Shown here piece by piece: positions 34,256 to 44,764 of a DNA stretch of 64,000 nt. The translations under genes and the position numbers were made by a program. This DNA is from Isoetes taiwanensis. Taxonomy: Eukaryota; Streptophyta; Lycopodiopsida; Isoetales; Isoetaceae. The stretch covers positions 809,910 to 873,909 of the forward strand of contig JAJEKV010000147.1 of NCBI GenBank assembly GCA_021234155.1. The letters are read 5' to 3'. Under the pieces are notes generated by a model. The model did not search any database, was not told where the DNA came from, and saw only the letters and a list, made by a program, of their open reading frames with translations. Every line of letters begins with the position of its first letter. The first letter of the stretch is position 1.

Positions 34256-34308
34256 GGATTTGAATCCTCATTGCCCCCCAAACCTCCCATTCTAACCACT
34301 AGACCAAA
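34256..34308 (-). other. tRNA-like pol III promoter (SINE head 1)
   Basis: On the minus strand TTTGGTCTAGTGGTTAGA matches an A box and GGATTCAAATCC matches a B box with one change, in correct order and spacing. The stretch between does not fold as a full tRNA, so I read it as the head of a tRNA-derived SINE. Confidence 0.5.
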
Positions 34309-34374
34309 CATTGATTCATTAAAATTGTTTTTTAAATATACTTAAGGGTAATGATTTAATTAAGATAAAATAGA

Positions 34375-34612
34375 GTAAATGTCTAGAAAGTTCCAGAATG
34401 TTCTAGGAGGATTTGAAAGCTCTAGAAAGTTCTAGAATCTTCTAGATAGTTCTAGAATGCTCTAGAAAGTTTCAGAATATTTTAAAAAGTTCCAAAAAGT
34501 TTTAGAATATAAGAGAATCTAGGGAGAATTTAAGAGAATTCTTCTAGAAAGTTACAGAATTTTGTAGAGTTCTAGAATGAAAGGGAATCTAAGGCAATCC
34601 TTCTAGAAAGTA
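34375..34612. repeat. TTCTAGAA-rich array, left part
   Basis: Irregular short repeats built from AGTTCTAGAATG and related 10-14 bp words. TTCTAGAA is a head-to-head pair of heat-shock-element half sites (nTTCnnGAAn). The array resumes at 36521 after the intervening SINE and LINE. Confidence 0.8.
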
Positions 34613-34645
34613 ATACTCATGTCTACATGGCGTCTACTCTATTTG

Positions 34646-34947
34646 CTACATATTCTAAACGAGGTGCACCCTGGACTACCACAGTCGTCGGATCTGTCAA
34701 TCCTACGGCCCAGACTGTATATTGGAGCCTCTGGACACCTCTCGTTTCGATTATGCTCAATTATGATTGGGGACGCCTATGATTTTAAGATGTCAAATAC
34801 GAGTTTGCCTAAGGTTTTGATAGTATGTGGAGCCTCTATACAGTTTTGCTTAAGCTTTTAGAATATGAAATACGGGGATTCGAACCTCTACCAAAATAAT
34901 TCAATGTCCTAATAAGACTACTTTAACCAATCTAACCAGTGAGCTAA
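34646..34947 (-). mobile_element. tRNA-derived SINE, copy 1
   Basis: Minus-strand element with A box TTAGCTCACTGGTTAGA (34931-34947) and a perfect B box GGTTCGAATCC (34876-34886), followed by a body (34860-34646) that recurs at 63217-63425 with about 10-15% visible difference. tRNA-like head plus dispersed body is the SINE layout. I could not define the 3' tail or TSDs. Confidence 0.6.
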
Positions 34948-34979
34948 TGTGACTATTTTTTATCTTAAATCCATGTTTT

Positions 34980-36519
34980 TTTTTTATAATAACCCATTGA
35001 ATTGTTTTTGGGATATGGTCTATGGTTTCAAGAATTATATCTATATCAAATCCCCCTGGAACCCCCTGTTATTTTGCTACATATAGCTCCACAGTGTAAG
35101 ATGGAGGAGATTGTGCGTATCGTCAGAAATTTTATTTGGGGTGGAAATGAGTTAGGAGCGGTGGTCAAGGTAGCTTGGGCGAAATGCACTAGACCTAAGA
35201 CAGCTGCTGGTCTTGGTATGTTGGATTTTCACCTCCAAAGCAAGGTGATGATATCAAAGTTTATTTGGAGGATTTTCATTGGTAAGGATGATTCTCCTGG
35301 CCTGAGGTTGTTGGTGCAGTCGATTCAGCATTGTCTCCCATTTCATAAGGCCACCATTAAGCCCCTCCTTCCTTGGGCTTTGCTTTATCATATGCATCCA
35401 TATCCTAATGCTTCTCCCTTTCTAAAGGGGTTGCTTGCTGCGTGGGGCACTATCAGGTCTCTTTTCCATATTAATCCTGAGGCATGTCTTCAGTTGTCCA
35501 CTCCATGCTGGTGGATTATTTTGCAGGACACTCCAGAGAATGTGCCTCTATGTATGGTTGTTCATCCAAAGACACAACGACGATGGATAGCAGCTGGTAT
35601 AAGCACTATTGCAGCTTGGTATGAGTCTAGTCATCTCAAGTCATGGGAAGCATTTAGAACAAAGTTCTTGTTGTACAGATGGGACAGAGTAATCTGGAAT
35701 CATATTGCTGCATTGTTGCCACAGGATTCTGGTCCACAGATTGAGGTAGTCGTATGGGGTTGCCATCAGGATATCCAGCCAGGGTGGTTTGTGTCTTCTG
35801 TGTATAAATTGCTTTTGCATTCTGAAATCCTGCCTCCATCGAAGAGGTGGCATCTTCAGGTCCCTCAGTCACAATGGAAAAGTTTTTGGATATGGGTATG
35901 GGATAAGCTGCTTCATCCCAAAGTAGTAGTTTTGTGGTGGCAAGTGATCCATAGATGCCTCAGAGTCAAGAGGTTAGTCCATAAAATGGATAATCGGATC
36001 TCAGAGCTCTGTCCTTTATGCCAGCAAAGGGTTGAGAGTATTGAGCATTGTTTTTTCTTGTGTGAGCGGCTTCGGCAGGCATGGTCTTGGTTGCTGACCC
36101 TATTTGGTACGTCTCGCTCTAGCCAGCAAATTTTGCTTGCTATCTATCCTGATGCTTGGCCCAAACTACGGAAACGAGCTTTTCATCTCGCATGTGGCTG
36201 GCTTTTATAGTCAATCTGGAAGAGAAGGAGGTTGTTTATCTTTAAGGGCGTAGATACTGCAGATGAGATTGTTCTTCAGTGGGCGCAAAATAAATTTGTC
36301 ATGGCTTACAATTGTTCTTCTCTTGATCAAGAGAAGAAAGTACTGATCTGGCATACTTACCTTCAGATTCATTCTTTTGCATAGGCAGGTGTTTGTGTTC
36401 AGTTGGGTCGGTTTGTCCACTGGTGTTATAATCCTGTCTTTGCATTTTATGTTGCTCTAGTTTTTAGTTGGTGAATAAAGCTTGTCGTCCTTCCAAAAAA
36501 AAAAAAAAAAAAAAAATCC
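34980..36519 (+). mobile_element. 5'-truncated LINE (element E), RT C-terminus
   Basis: Plus-strand ORF 35002-36210 plus continuation after one TAG to about 36380. It covers the part of ORF2 after the RT active site: IVRIVRNFIWGG, FWIWVWDKLLHPKVVVLWWQ, and a zinc cluster CPLCQQRVESIEHCFFLCERL, which is the zf-RVT domain of plant LINEs. Poly(A) follows at about 36496-36518. It is a different family from LINE C. It has inserted in the TTCTAGAA array. No clear TSD. Confidence 0.85.
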
Positions 36520-36520
36520 T

Positions 36521-37450
36521 TTGAGAAAGTTCCAAATTATTCTGGTAAGTTCTAGAATGTTAAAGAAAGTTCTCGAATATAAGGGAATCTACGGGAATGT
36601 AAGGGAATCTAAGGAAATACTTTCAGAAAGTTCTAAGATGTTTAGAAAGTTTCAGAATGTTTCTGAAAGTCCTAGAATGTTCTAGAAAGTTCTAGAATGT
36701 AAAAGAATCTAGGAGAATCTAAAGGAATTTAAGAAAATATCATAAAATGTAAGGGAATCAAGGAAAATATTCATGTGCCTAAGGGAATCTCTTAAAATCT
36801 AGGGGAATTTAAGGGAATCTTCATAAAATCTAAGGGAAGCTTGATGAAATCTTAGAGTATCTAGAGGAATCTTCATAGAATTTATTTGAATCTCATATAA
36901 TGTACGGGAACCCATGGCAATCTCATAAAATCTAAGGGAGTCTAAGGGAATATAAAGGAATCTAAATGAATCTTCATAAATTCTGACAGAACTCAGGGGA
37001 ATCTTAGTTCTAGAAAGTTCTAAAATATTCTAGAATGTTCTTATTGTTCTAGAATATTGTAGATAGTTGTGGGTAAGCATCTATAAATAGAAAGTTTTTT
37101 TTTTAATCTTATGAAAGTCAAAATATAATGTTCTATAATGGTTTAGATAGTTCTAGAAAGTTCTCTAATATTTTAGATATTCATGAGAGCCAAAATAAAA
37201 TATTTTGAAATGTTGTAGTATGTTCTAGATGCTTATGGTAAGCACCTCAGTCTAAAAATAGAGATTTTTTTTGAAACTTTGCAAAGAACCAAAATAGAAT
37301 ATTCTAAAATGTGTCACATGCTTGTGGGTAAGCACCTCAATCTATATATAGAAAGTTTTTTTTTTATAAAGGTGTTGTATGATGTTCTAGAAAAAGTTTC
37401 AAAAGTATCTTCTAGAATGTTGTACACACAGATGCAAAAGCACCACATGC
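36521..37450. repeat. TTCTAGAA / AAGGGAATCT array, right part
   Basis: Continuation of the array at 34375-34612. Alternates blocks of AGTTCTAGAATGT-type words with blocks of AAGGGAATCT-type words, then longer 70-80 bp units around GTGGGTAAGCACCTCAATCTATA near 37060-37360. Short frames within it are not genes. Confidence 0.75.
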
Positions 37451-37594
37451 CTAAGATAGCAACATGAATCAGGACCAAAATAAAAAGATTAAACTCAAAT
37501 TCTCGATAATATTCTGAAACATGCGTCAGTATGAAATGCACCATAGAAATATGGTAAACTAGAATATGCACCGTAGGACGTGCTAAATTTCTTT

Positions 37595-37652
37595 TGTGTG
37601 TGTGTGTGTGTGCACGCGTGCATGCGTGCGTGGGTGTGTGTGCGTGCTTTGA
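37595..37652. repeat. (GT)n microsatellite
   Basis: Alternating purine-pyrimidine run (TGTGTGTG, then CACGCGTGCATGCGTG), able to adopt Z-DNA. Confidence 0.9.
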
Positions 37653-37776
37653 ATATATATAAAATTACTGAAAATATCTATGCATCTATACGAAGGCCAC
37701 AAGGTTTATATTTACACAAAAGGTGAATTATACAATGATGTCACACTACAGGTAAATGTACATTTTTTTTTTAACA

Positions 37777-38050
37777 CTATAGATGATGCCCTTGAATCCT
37801 CCGAGCCAGTTGCCAAATCTTTTAGCATTATTGTGACGCATTTGGTGTGAATAGCACAAAGATTTGCGCCGTCAAAAAGGGCCACCAGGTAGTTTTCTGT
37901 GGCCTCCTGCAAGGCAAGGATAGCATAGGTCGGTTTTGAACTCCTGGGCGATCTCCCGAACGAGCCGCTGGAATGGGAGCTTGTGTAGCAGAAGTTCAGT
38001 GGACTTCTAGTACTTCCATATCTCGGGGATTGGCAGTGACAGTTGGCCAT
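37777..38050 (-). pseudogene. histone H3 pseudogene
   Basis: Minus-strand sequence encodes, over two frames, a histone H3 fold: [19 protein letters not shown], then [20 protein letters not shown] and KDL-QLARRI, ending at a stop at 37777-37779. Frameshifts near 37930 and 37795 and an in-frame TAG after EIWKY break it. The fold part is close to ordinary H3, but the upstream N-tail is not the ARTKQT tail, being either lost or replaced by a Cys/Pro-rich frame. Probably a decayed retrocopy or relic. Confidence 0.8.
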
Positions 38051-39635
38051 TTCTGGCCCTGCAGGGCTTGAGTGGTTATTGTTCAGCATCGTGTTTCCAT
38101 TTCGGGGCAAAAGCATGCTGGTGGGGTACAAAAGCAGGCGTCCGGACACATGCTGACAGCACTCATATAGCGGACTAATTAATTTTAAAATTTGATTCTC
38201 TTATTTCTTCTGAGCCACTGTCAGGGGGGTTTAAAACGTCTTCCATCTATATCCCCGCTGCCAGAGCTAAGGAGCTTCTAGACCTGGAGGTTCGCATCAT
38301 CCGAGCTTCCTGTCGCATGACCAAGAACGTTGGTCCTTGCGGTTGGGTTGACATGCCTGATGTGTCAATCATGTGAAATTGCTCTTGTAAAAACTTTAGT
38401 ATTAGCCGGTGTAATCTCTCTGCACTATTGATTTGTGCAGGAGAATTAAATGTCAAAAAACCACTGGCCTTTGATGTGGGAGATTCTGTGGAATCTCCCA
38501 TGATCAAAGAGTCCAAAATTAACAATACGAAAATGAACGACAAAGAAAGCAAACAATGAGATATATATAACAATATCTCCAAATTCTCTAAAAAACATCA
38601 AGCATAAATTTCTAGTCCACGACAAACATAAAAATGAAACCACAATAACCACCAAGACCCCATTCCCAAATGCACAATTTATTCAACTTTAACCTATGCA
38701 AAGTTGATGTTGAAAGTGCCAACACGAGGTGATTTGTGTCCAGAGATTGAAGTGTGCCATTTGTTGTTTGGTCAAGGTATCAATCCAGAACACCTCTCGC
38801 GGTCACTTATATCATCGTCAGTATGATAACTTTGAGCTCAAGCTCTGTGATGATGCCACAATCTGTGCATTTTCCTTGGAGCGACTTGTTTTTCCACAAT
38901 CTATGCACAATTCGAAAACAATATTTTTGCCCGATATCTTCAAGCAAAACTTGCCCGTAACAACAAATAAATTCGTTAATGACATATATATTTTACAAAA
39001 TTAGATTTTAAATGGCCTTATCTTACAATCGCTTGTGATCTTTAGATGTACTGAATATACTACATTCTGACGCATCCTCCTCTTCCCATTGTCATGGTAC
39101 TTCCTAGTGGACAAAGAGGGCAACCTCGGGGTGCATCAATGTCTTCTTTTACGAAAGATCTAATCACCACCAATACATAAAACAAAATGTGAGAACAAAA
39201 AAAAAGAAGTTAAAGTGAAAGGAAGCTTTAACAAGATAGAAACAAGAACCTTGAGTTAGATTACTTTTAATCAACATCAAATTGAAAGATTAAAGTAATG
39301 TGCATGTAGAGCATTCTTGACACCACCATAACAGGGTGAGACAGATTCCTATAAGATATAGAATGTTTGGCTAGTTCGATAATTGATGTGGTTGATTGTT
39401 ACATTTGATACAAGTGGAGCTCAAAGACAAACATCGACAGCTTGCGAAGCAAATTCCTTGGGATTTTTTAGGTACACGTCAGGCTATAAAATTTATGGCT
39501 GCTATACAGATCTTTCCAAGTCTTGATTTAGGGGAGCAATAAAGGACTAGGACCATATTAGAGTCAGCCAAATCTGCAGCATGCTTTCTCAGCAGAGGCC
39601 TCAAGTTACAGTTTCTTATTTGGGCAGCCCAAGTA
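38051..39635. other. gene-poor stretch
   Basis: Contains short frames on both strands around 38247-38582 and 38729-39004 that I cannot assign. No motif, repeat or splice pattern convinces me. It may hold remnants of exons. Confidence 0.4.
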
Positions 39636-39826
39636 TGTCGTCGATTCGCGTAGCGAATCGGCATTCTTGCTCAAGACGAGCATGCATGCATTGCATGCGT
39701 CGCATGCATGCATCGCATGCGTTTTGGGCCGTTCATCAGGTTGGGCGTTTGCTACTTATTGCAGAGTTCTTCATCGACGTTTCATCGGCGCTTCCTCTTC
39801 TCTCAGCAGTACCTTATTCTCTTTGA
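39636..39826 (+). repeat. GCATGC-rich direct duplication, copy 1
   Basis: About 191 bp repeated at 40010-40206. Contains a 40-bp core of overlapping GCATGC/ATGCAT palindromes and a GATTCGCGTAGCGAATC hairpin. CATGCATG is the RY element bound by plant B3 (ABI3/FUS3/LEC2) factors, but the array could equally be structural. Confidence 0.88.
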
Positions 39827-40009
39827 TTTGTTTCCAGGCAGGGGAGGGGCTTCTTCTTGCCTGGTTTGGCCAATTTGGCGTTGCTTTCCTGCTGTCCCTT
39901 TAGGCTTTTAGCCTTCATCCCGTGACCTTAGGCCCTCGATCCTAGTTTGTTAAGGAAGTCCTTTGGTATTCTGGGCGCTTTGTTGGTTTCATGCGGTCGC
40001 GGTGCAAGA

Positions 40010-40206
40010 ATGTCGCCGATTCACGTGAGCGAATCGGCATTCTTGCTCAAGGCGAGCATGCATGCATTGCATCGCGTCGCATGCATGCATCGCATGCGTT
40101 TTGGGCCGTTCATCGGGTTGGGCGTTTGCTACTTATTGCGCGAGTTCTTCATCGACGTTTCATCCGTAGCTTCCTCTTCTCTCGGCCAATACCTTATTCT
40201 CTTTGA
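40010..40206 (+). repeat. GCATGC-rich direct duplication, copy 2
   Basis: Second copy, separated by about 180 bp of T- and C-rich DNA. The match runs through the same end ACCTTATTCTCTTTGA in both copies, which marks a sharp boundary. Confidence 0.88.
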
Positions 40207-40441
40207 ACCCACCCCCCCCCCTTCTTTGTTTTTATATTTTGTACAAGTTCTGTTTATCATGTTTTTCCACCCGGTGGGTGATGCTTTTTTTCCACCCACT
40301 GGGTGATGCTATTCTTTGGTATGTTTCTCGTTTGTTGTTGGTGATGTGCAGGTACAGGTTGGCGAGCGCCATCCGTTTTGACTTCTCCATGCGCGGGTTT
40401 TTAGGAGCGATTCTATGCCTTACGTTTTGTCTAAGCCCCTT

Positions 40442-40520
40442 GCCGAAGGCTTATCACTAGGGTTTTTCCTCGAAAACCCGAAAGGGCGGGGTTTTTGAAT
40501 CCCGGTGATAAGCTTTCGGC
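40442..40520. other. hairpin with 16-bp stem
   Basis: GCCGAAGGCTTATCAC pairs with GTGATAAGCTTTCGGC at 40505-40520, with one mismatch and a 47-nt loop that itself contains AAACCC...GGGGTTT. It lies just after the duplicated segment. Confidence 0.75.
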
Positions 40521-41737
40521 AGGTACATCAGCCACTCATCTATTAGCATTGTATTTGTTTTGGGGTCCAAATGATATAATTGGATTTTCCCTTTATTTTT
40601 CGTGGGTAGTTCGCATGTGTGCGGCTATCCATATATATATCTTGGTGGACAAATTTGGAAAACGTCCCCAAGTTACAGTTTGTTAGACGGCCACCAAAGC
40701 TGGAGCTTGGAAATGCCCTTGTATTTTTCTTTAATCCATTTGACTACATAGCTGACTTGTAAACCATTAGGACGAAATCATATGCTGACATGGAAATGTC
40801 AGTTTGGCCCATCAAGGGGTCAACTGACGGCTGTGATGTCTCCATTTGGAATATGATATGGAATATTCCTCATATCAATGGCTGAGAATGAATAATAAAG
40901 AGAAATAAGCGATAATGAAGGGCATTTGATGGTTTATTAGATGGATAGATAGTATTTATTGAAGTCCAAACCCAAATACAATTACTAGTGGCTTATCAAA
41001 TAGGCTAATAATTTTTCAAGGCCAAACCAAAATAAAATTACTAGTGGAATCTTATCCCTTTACCACAAAGAGGGCGGGACATATCTCTAACTATTAGCCA
41101 ATTGATGAGGGGATGGTCATGGTAAGGTTGGGATGGAGGATAAATATCTCTAAATATAGGCTAATTGATACCACCAAGAGGTTGGGGTGGGCAATAAATA
41201 TTTCTAAATATAAGCCAATTGGTTAGGGATGGTCATGGTACTTGTGGGATAGCACAAAGAGGTTGGGATGGCCAATTGGTTAAGCTTGATACCACTAATA
41301 GAGTGGATGGATGATACCAGAAGAGATTGGACCATAAATATCAAAATAGGATGGTTCCTAAGACCACAAGCGAGTGGGATGAACCATATCTTTGAGAAAC
41401 TCCACAACAAATCTAAATTTTGGAATGCACCGACGTTATGGTTTTGACATCCAATTTTAAATAACCCTCCCAAAAATAAATCATATAAACCCACTTTTAT
41501 AAACGCTCTCAAATATTTATAGCTTCCCCATCCCTTAAAAAATGGATGGATTGCAAAACTTATTAAACAGATCCAAAGAACAGAAACAAATAGAAATAAG
41601 GATAGCAATAAGGGACTTGTAACTTGTCAACCTGGAAATCGTCCATTGCAAACCTTATTGACACCTGAATTATATTCACCAACAAAAGACAAAATCTATA
41701 AACAGATAAAGGTCTCAAGATCCTGAGTAACAATGGC
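40521..41737. other. gene-free stretch downstream of the DUF7054 gene
   Basis: No gene supported. Contains recurring phrases of 40-60 bp (ATAAATATCTCTAAATATAGGC, GGTTGGGATGG, GGTCATGGTA) at 41090-41290, an irregular local duplication. Confidence 0.5.
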
Positions 41738-43017
41738 CTAGTGTGAGCACACAATAGAACTCATGAAGTTCCACCAATGCTTAAGGGAATGAGCGTGGCC
41801 AGATTTGCGCTGTGGACTAGGCTCTGCGCTGGAGCCACCACTGCTGCTGACCTCTTCTGGTTTCTTGCGATATAAAAAGAATTGCCTTGTCCCAAAGCGT
41901 CCAATACACTCGCCAGGATCAAGAGCTGTACATACAAAATGCAACCCTAATCAATATATTACATACTCGCCTAATCAGCATACTGTACATACAAAACCTG
42001 CATTCAACAGCAACACACTACACAACCCTAACCAATACATTACAAAGTACTGCCTTTCAGTCAAACTCAAAGTACCATAAACATCTATATCAAACACAAA
42101 AAAATACATTGCAAACTGAAAAAACATAAAGCAGCTGACATGCTGCTGACCTTAAATCAGTGTACATAAGAACCTAACCATGATCAACCAGAAAACAGAA
42201 ATAAAACTGATAAAACTAAGTACCTTTGAAATCACCGTGGGGACAATAGAGGTCTACAAGCTTGCTGTTGGAGCCAAGCACAGGTAGTCTCCCTTCTCGG
42301 GCATATGCTCGAAGGGCCATCTCTATAACTCGATTTACTGTATCCCCTATGTCAACCAAGAAACGTAGAGGCCCTGCACTTCCCATCACGTTAATGGTAA
42401 CAAGCATTTTGGTGCTCTCGCCTGCTCTCGCCTGCAATGAAACAAATTTTTTTTTAAGCTTACGTTTTTTTATAATTCACAAACTCATCTGCAACGAAAC
42501 AAATTTTTTTTAGGCTTACGTTTTTTTATAATTCACAAACTCATCAGAAAAGAACATGACAAATTATTTATACCTGGGTTCTGCTCAGCAGAGCAGCAAG
42601 AGGAGTCTTCAAAACAGGTCTCTCCAACTGTGAGATTGTTGATATGGCACTGTTTGTGGTAGAAATTGCACTAGCAGCAGTAGTAGCAGTAGTAATAGCA
42701 GTTACTACAGTTTGATCTTGTAGAGCCAATGGAGAGTCAGCCTTGCCCATACAGACCACTATACCAGAAACTGGCTGTTGATCAATAGTTCCAGAGGACG
42801 CCCTAGATGCTTTTCCAGAAAAACCAGATAACTTCCTAACTGTCTGAGACTTCTTGTCAGAATCTGAAGGATAAGAGTAACTTGACTCCTTTGATGATAG
42901 TGCCTCTTCTATCTGATAAGTATTTGCTGATATAGAGTTTCTCATCCTTCTAAAGGAAGACTTGGGAGAATATGACTGTTCCATTTGAAAACTATGCATC
43001 CTTCCATTTGGAGCCAT
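41738..43017 (-). CDS. DUF7054-family protein, three coding exons
   Basis: Spliced minus-strand gene. Exon 1 is 43017-42574 (ATG at 43017, donor GTATAA), exon 2 is 42431-42224 (acceptor TTGCAG, donor GTACTT), and exon 3 is 41925-41738 (acceptor TACAG, stop TAG). Phases agree (0, then 1). The product is about 280 residues. The N-terminal half is basic and Ser-rich with Thr/Ala-rich runs. Exons 2-3 encode the ubiquitin-like DUF7054 domain of land-plant proteins (MLVTINVMGSAGPLRFLVD, MALRAYAREGRLPVLG, ECIGRFGTRQFFLYRK), followed by a short Ser-rich tail. Function of the family is not established. The upstream acceptor TTTGTAG near 43030 suggests the 5' UTR is spliced. It is the best host gene in the window. 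Confidence 0.85.
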
Positions 43018-43029
43018 TTCAATCTGATA

Positions 43030-43890
43030 CTACAAAGTTTCAATCCAATCCAATACAATCCAATAGATATTAAGTAGTGAAACAGACCTTAGCGATCAGC
43101 CTGATATGTCCTTATGCTTAAAACCCACTCAACAAAAAGAAAACAAATCAGATGGGTTTGGTTTATTACTCACATATGACTCTCATCAGACGACGCAGGC
43201 CAAGGCACCACCTACGGATCAATCCCCAGGCAGCAAGCATCAAGACCTGGCAACCCAGTTCGGTAAAATCTGCGTGCACCAAAGACAAGAGTGTAGTTTG
43301 CAGTGTTGTGCTGCTGCTTGCGTAGGAGCAAGCTTTGGCTCCAGAATGAGGCCGTCTTTGGCGCTGAACCGTCCTGCATCAATGACTTTACCATCCGCAA
43401 AAATGTCCTCAGCAATCAAATCCAAGCCGGATTGGAGCCAATACTCCCAACCCTAAAAACAACAAACTTAAATCCAAGCCCACAAACAGATGAGAGACCA
43501 CAAAGTCTCAGATCCACAGATTTGAACAAGAAAACTAATATGGAAATGGGGAAATTTTAAATAGTTTAAAAGAGGCCACCGGAGCAAAGGTTTGACTTCC
43601 GAAGGATTAAAAATCAGCGAGGAACGAAAGGCCAAAAACGGAATTAGAAGGGTTTACAAACCAAGCGTAGGGATAAGGATATGGAGGAGAGAAGGAATGC
43701 CGGAGTGTAGCATGGCGGCGCCCGGCGAAGAATGGAGAAGAAGAGAACGAGAAATGCGAAGACAATGCGTTTTCTTAAATGGAAAGGCACTAGGTCGGCA
43801 AAAGTCGTCTCTTTTTTTAGGTGGCGCCCTTCTAGGGTTTCCCTAAACGGTTTACGCGTCGTTTTCTCCTCCACCTCTTGCCACGTCATT
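43030..43890 (-). other. probable 5' UTR exons and promoter of the DUF7054 gene
   Basis: Between the first coding exon and about 43890 the minus strand has no long coding frame consistent with the gene. A C/T-rich stretch at 43690-43790 looks like a plant leader. An upstream ATG at 43714 (GCCGCCATGC) begins a short frame followed by a GT donor. A frame at 43425-43240 looks coding-like but is unassigned. Confidence 0.4.
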
Positions 43891-43894
43891 GCTT

Positions 43895-44764
43895 AACGGA
43901 CTTGGTCAGCCCCTTGGTCTTGGACTTGGTCAGCCATTTGGTTTGCCTACTAAGGGTGCTTTCCCATGGGTTCGACTTGGATTGCCGTACCCAGGTCTTG
44001 ACCTGGGCAAAAAAGAATTGCGGACTGATCATTTTTTGTTAAGGTCGAAAATCTGATGTAAGCAAGGTCGGATATTCATGGGATCATGGCATCTGGATGC
44101 CTGGCCAGAAAAAAATTCAAGGTCAGATCTTCATGGGAACATGGCATCTGTATGCCTAGCCAAGAAAAATCTCAAGGTTTTGGGCCCATGGGAAAGCACA
44201 CTAGGAGGGTCCTGCCTTGGAACATTCTAGCATATTATTCACTTCAAGTCCTACCGTGATTTTGCTCGATGGGTTGCTCATTGCATTTCTCTCTTTGATT
44301 GATTTCTTTGGAAATTTGATGGTTAATGCATTATTCGTGGCGAGCTAGATATTTTACCTGACATAAGGAAGATGGCGCTGGGGAGGAATGGGTCCATTTC
44401 TATTTCTATTTATATACCATTGAGACTGGGTTCGCATTCCAGCATTTGATAATGGAATGGGCTTGACCATTTTTCATCTACATGTTGTAGCTAGTACCTT
44501 CCCTTCTAGAATCTTCAAAATGCCCATGATGGTATGGAATGCTCATGGTGACAACATCTGTCAGCAAAATCAACCCCCCTCCCCCTTCCAATTGTATACA
44601 CGCCAAAAGGTTATCCTTGCCATTCCACATAACTTGTTCACCATCCATTTGTCTCTCCTACTGCTACGCATGCCAAAATGTTCAGCCATTCTACGTAACT
44701 TGTTGTCACAATTCATTTGCTTTCATGACATATTTAACAAAATTTAGACAAAATTCTAGAAAAA
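43895..44764. other. gene-free stretch with local duplications
   Basis: No gene seen. Short tandem duplications occur: CTTGGTCAGCC phrases at 43900-43945, and a 60-bp unit ending CATGGCATCTG-ATGCCT at 44060-44180. Confidence 0.5.

Noticed and set aside
34256-34947. two possible tRNA genes
   Set aside because: A and B boxes are present but no full cloverleaf or acceptor stem can be drawn, so they are better explained as SINE heads.
43240-43425. a coding exon of the DUF7054 gene
   Set aside because: The frame reads well but no in-frame ATG or matching splice phase links it to exon 1. Left as probable leader region.
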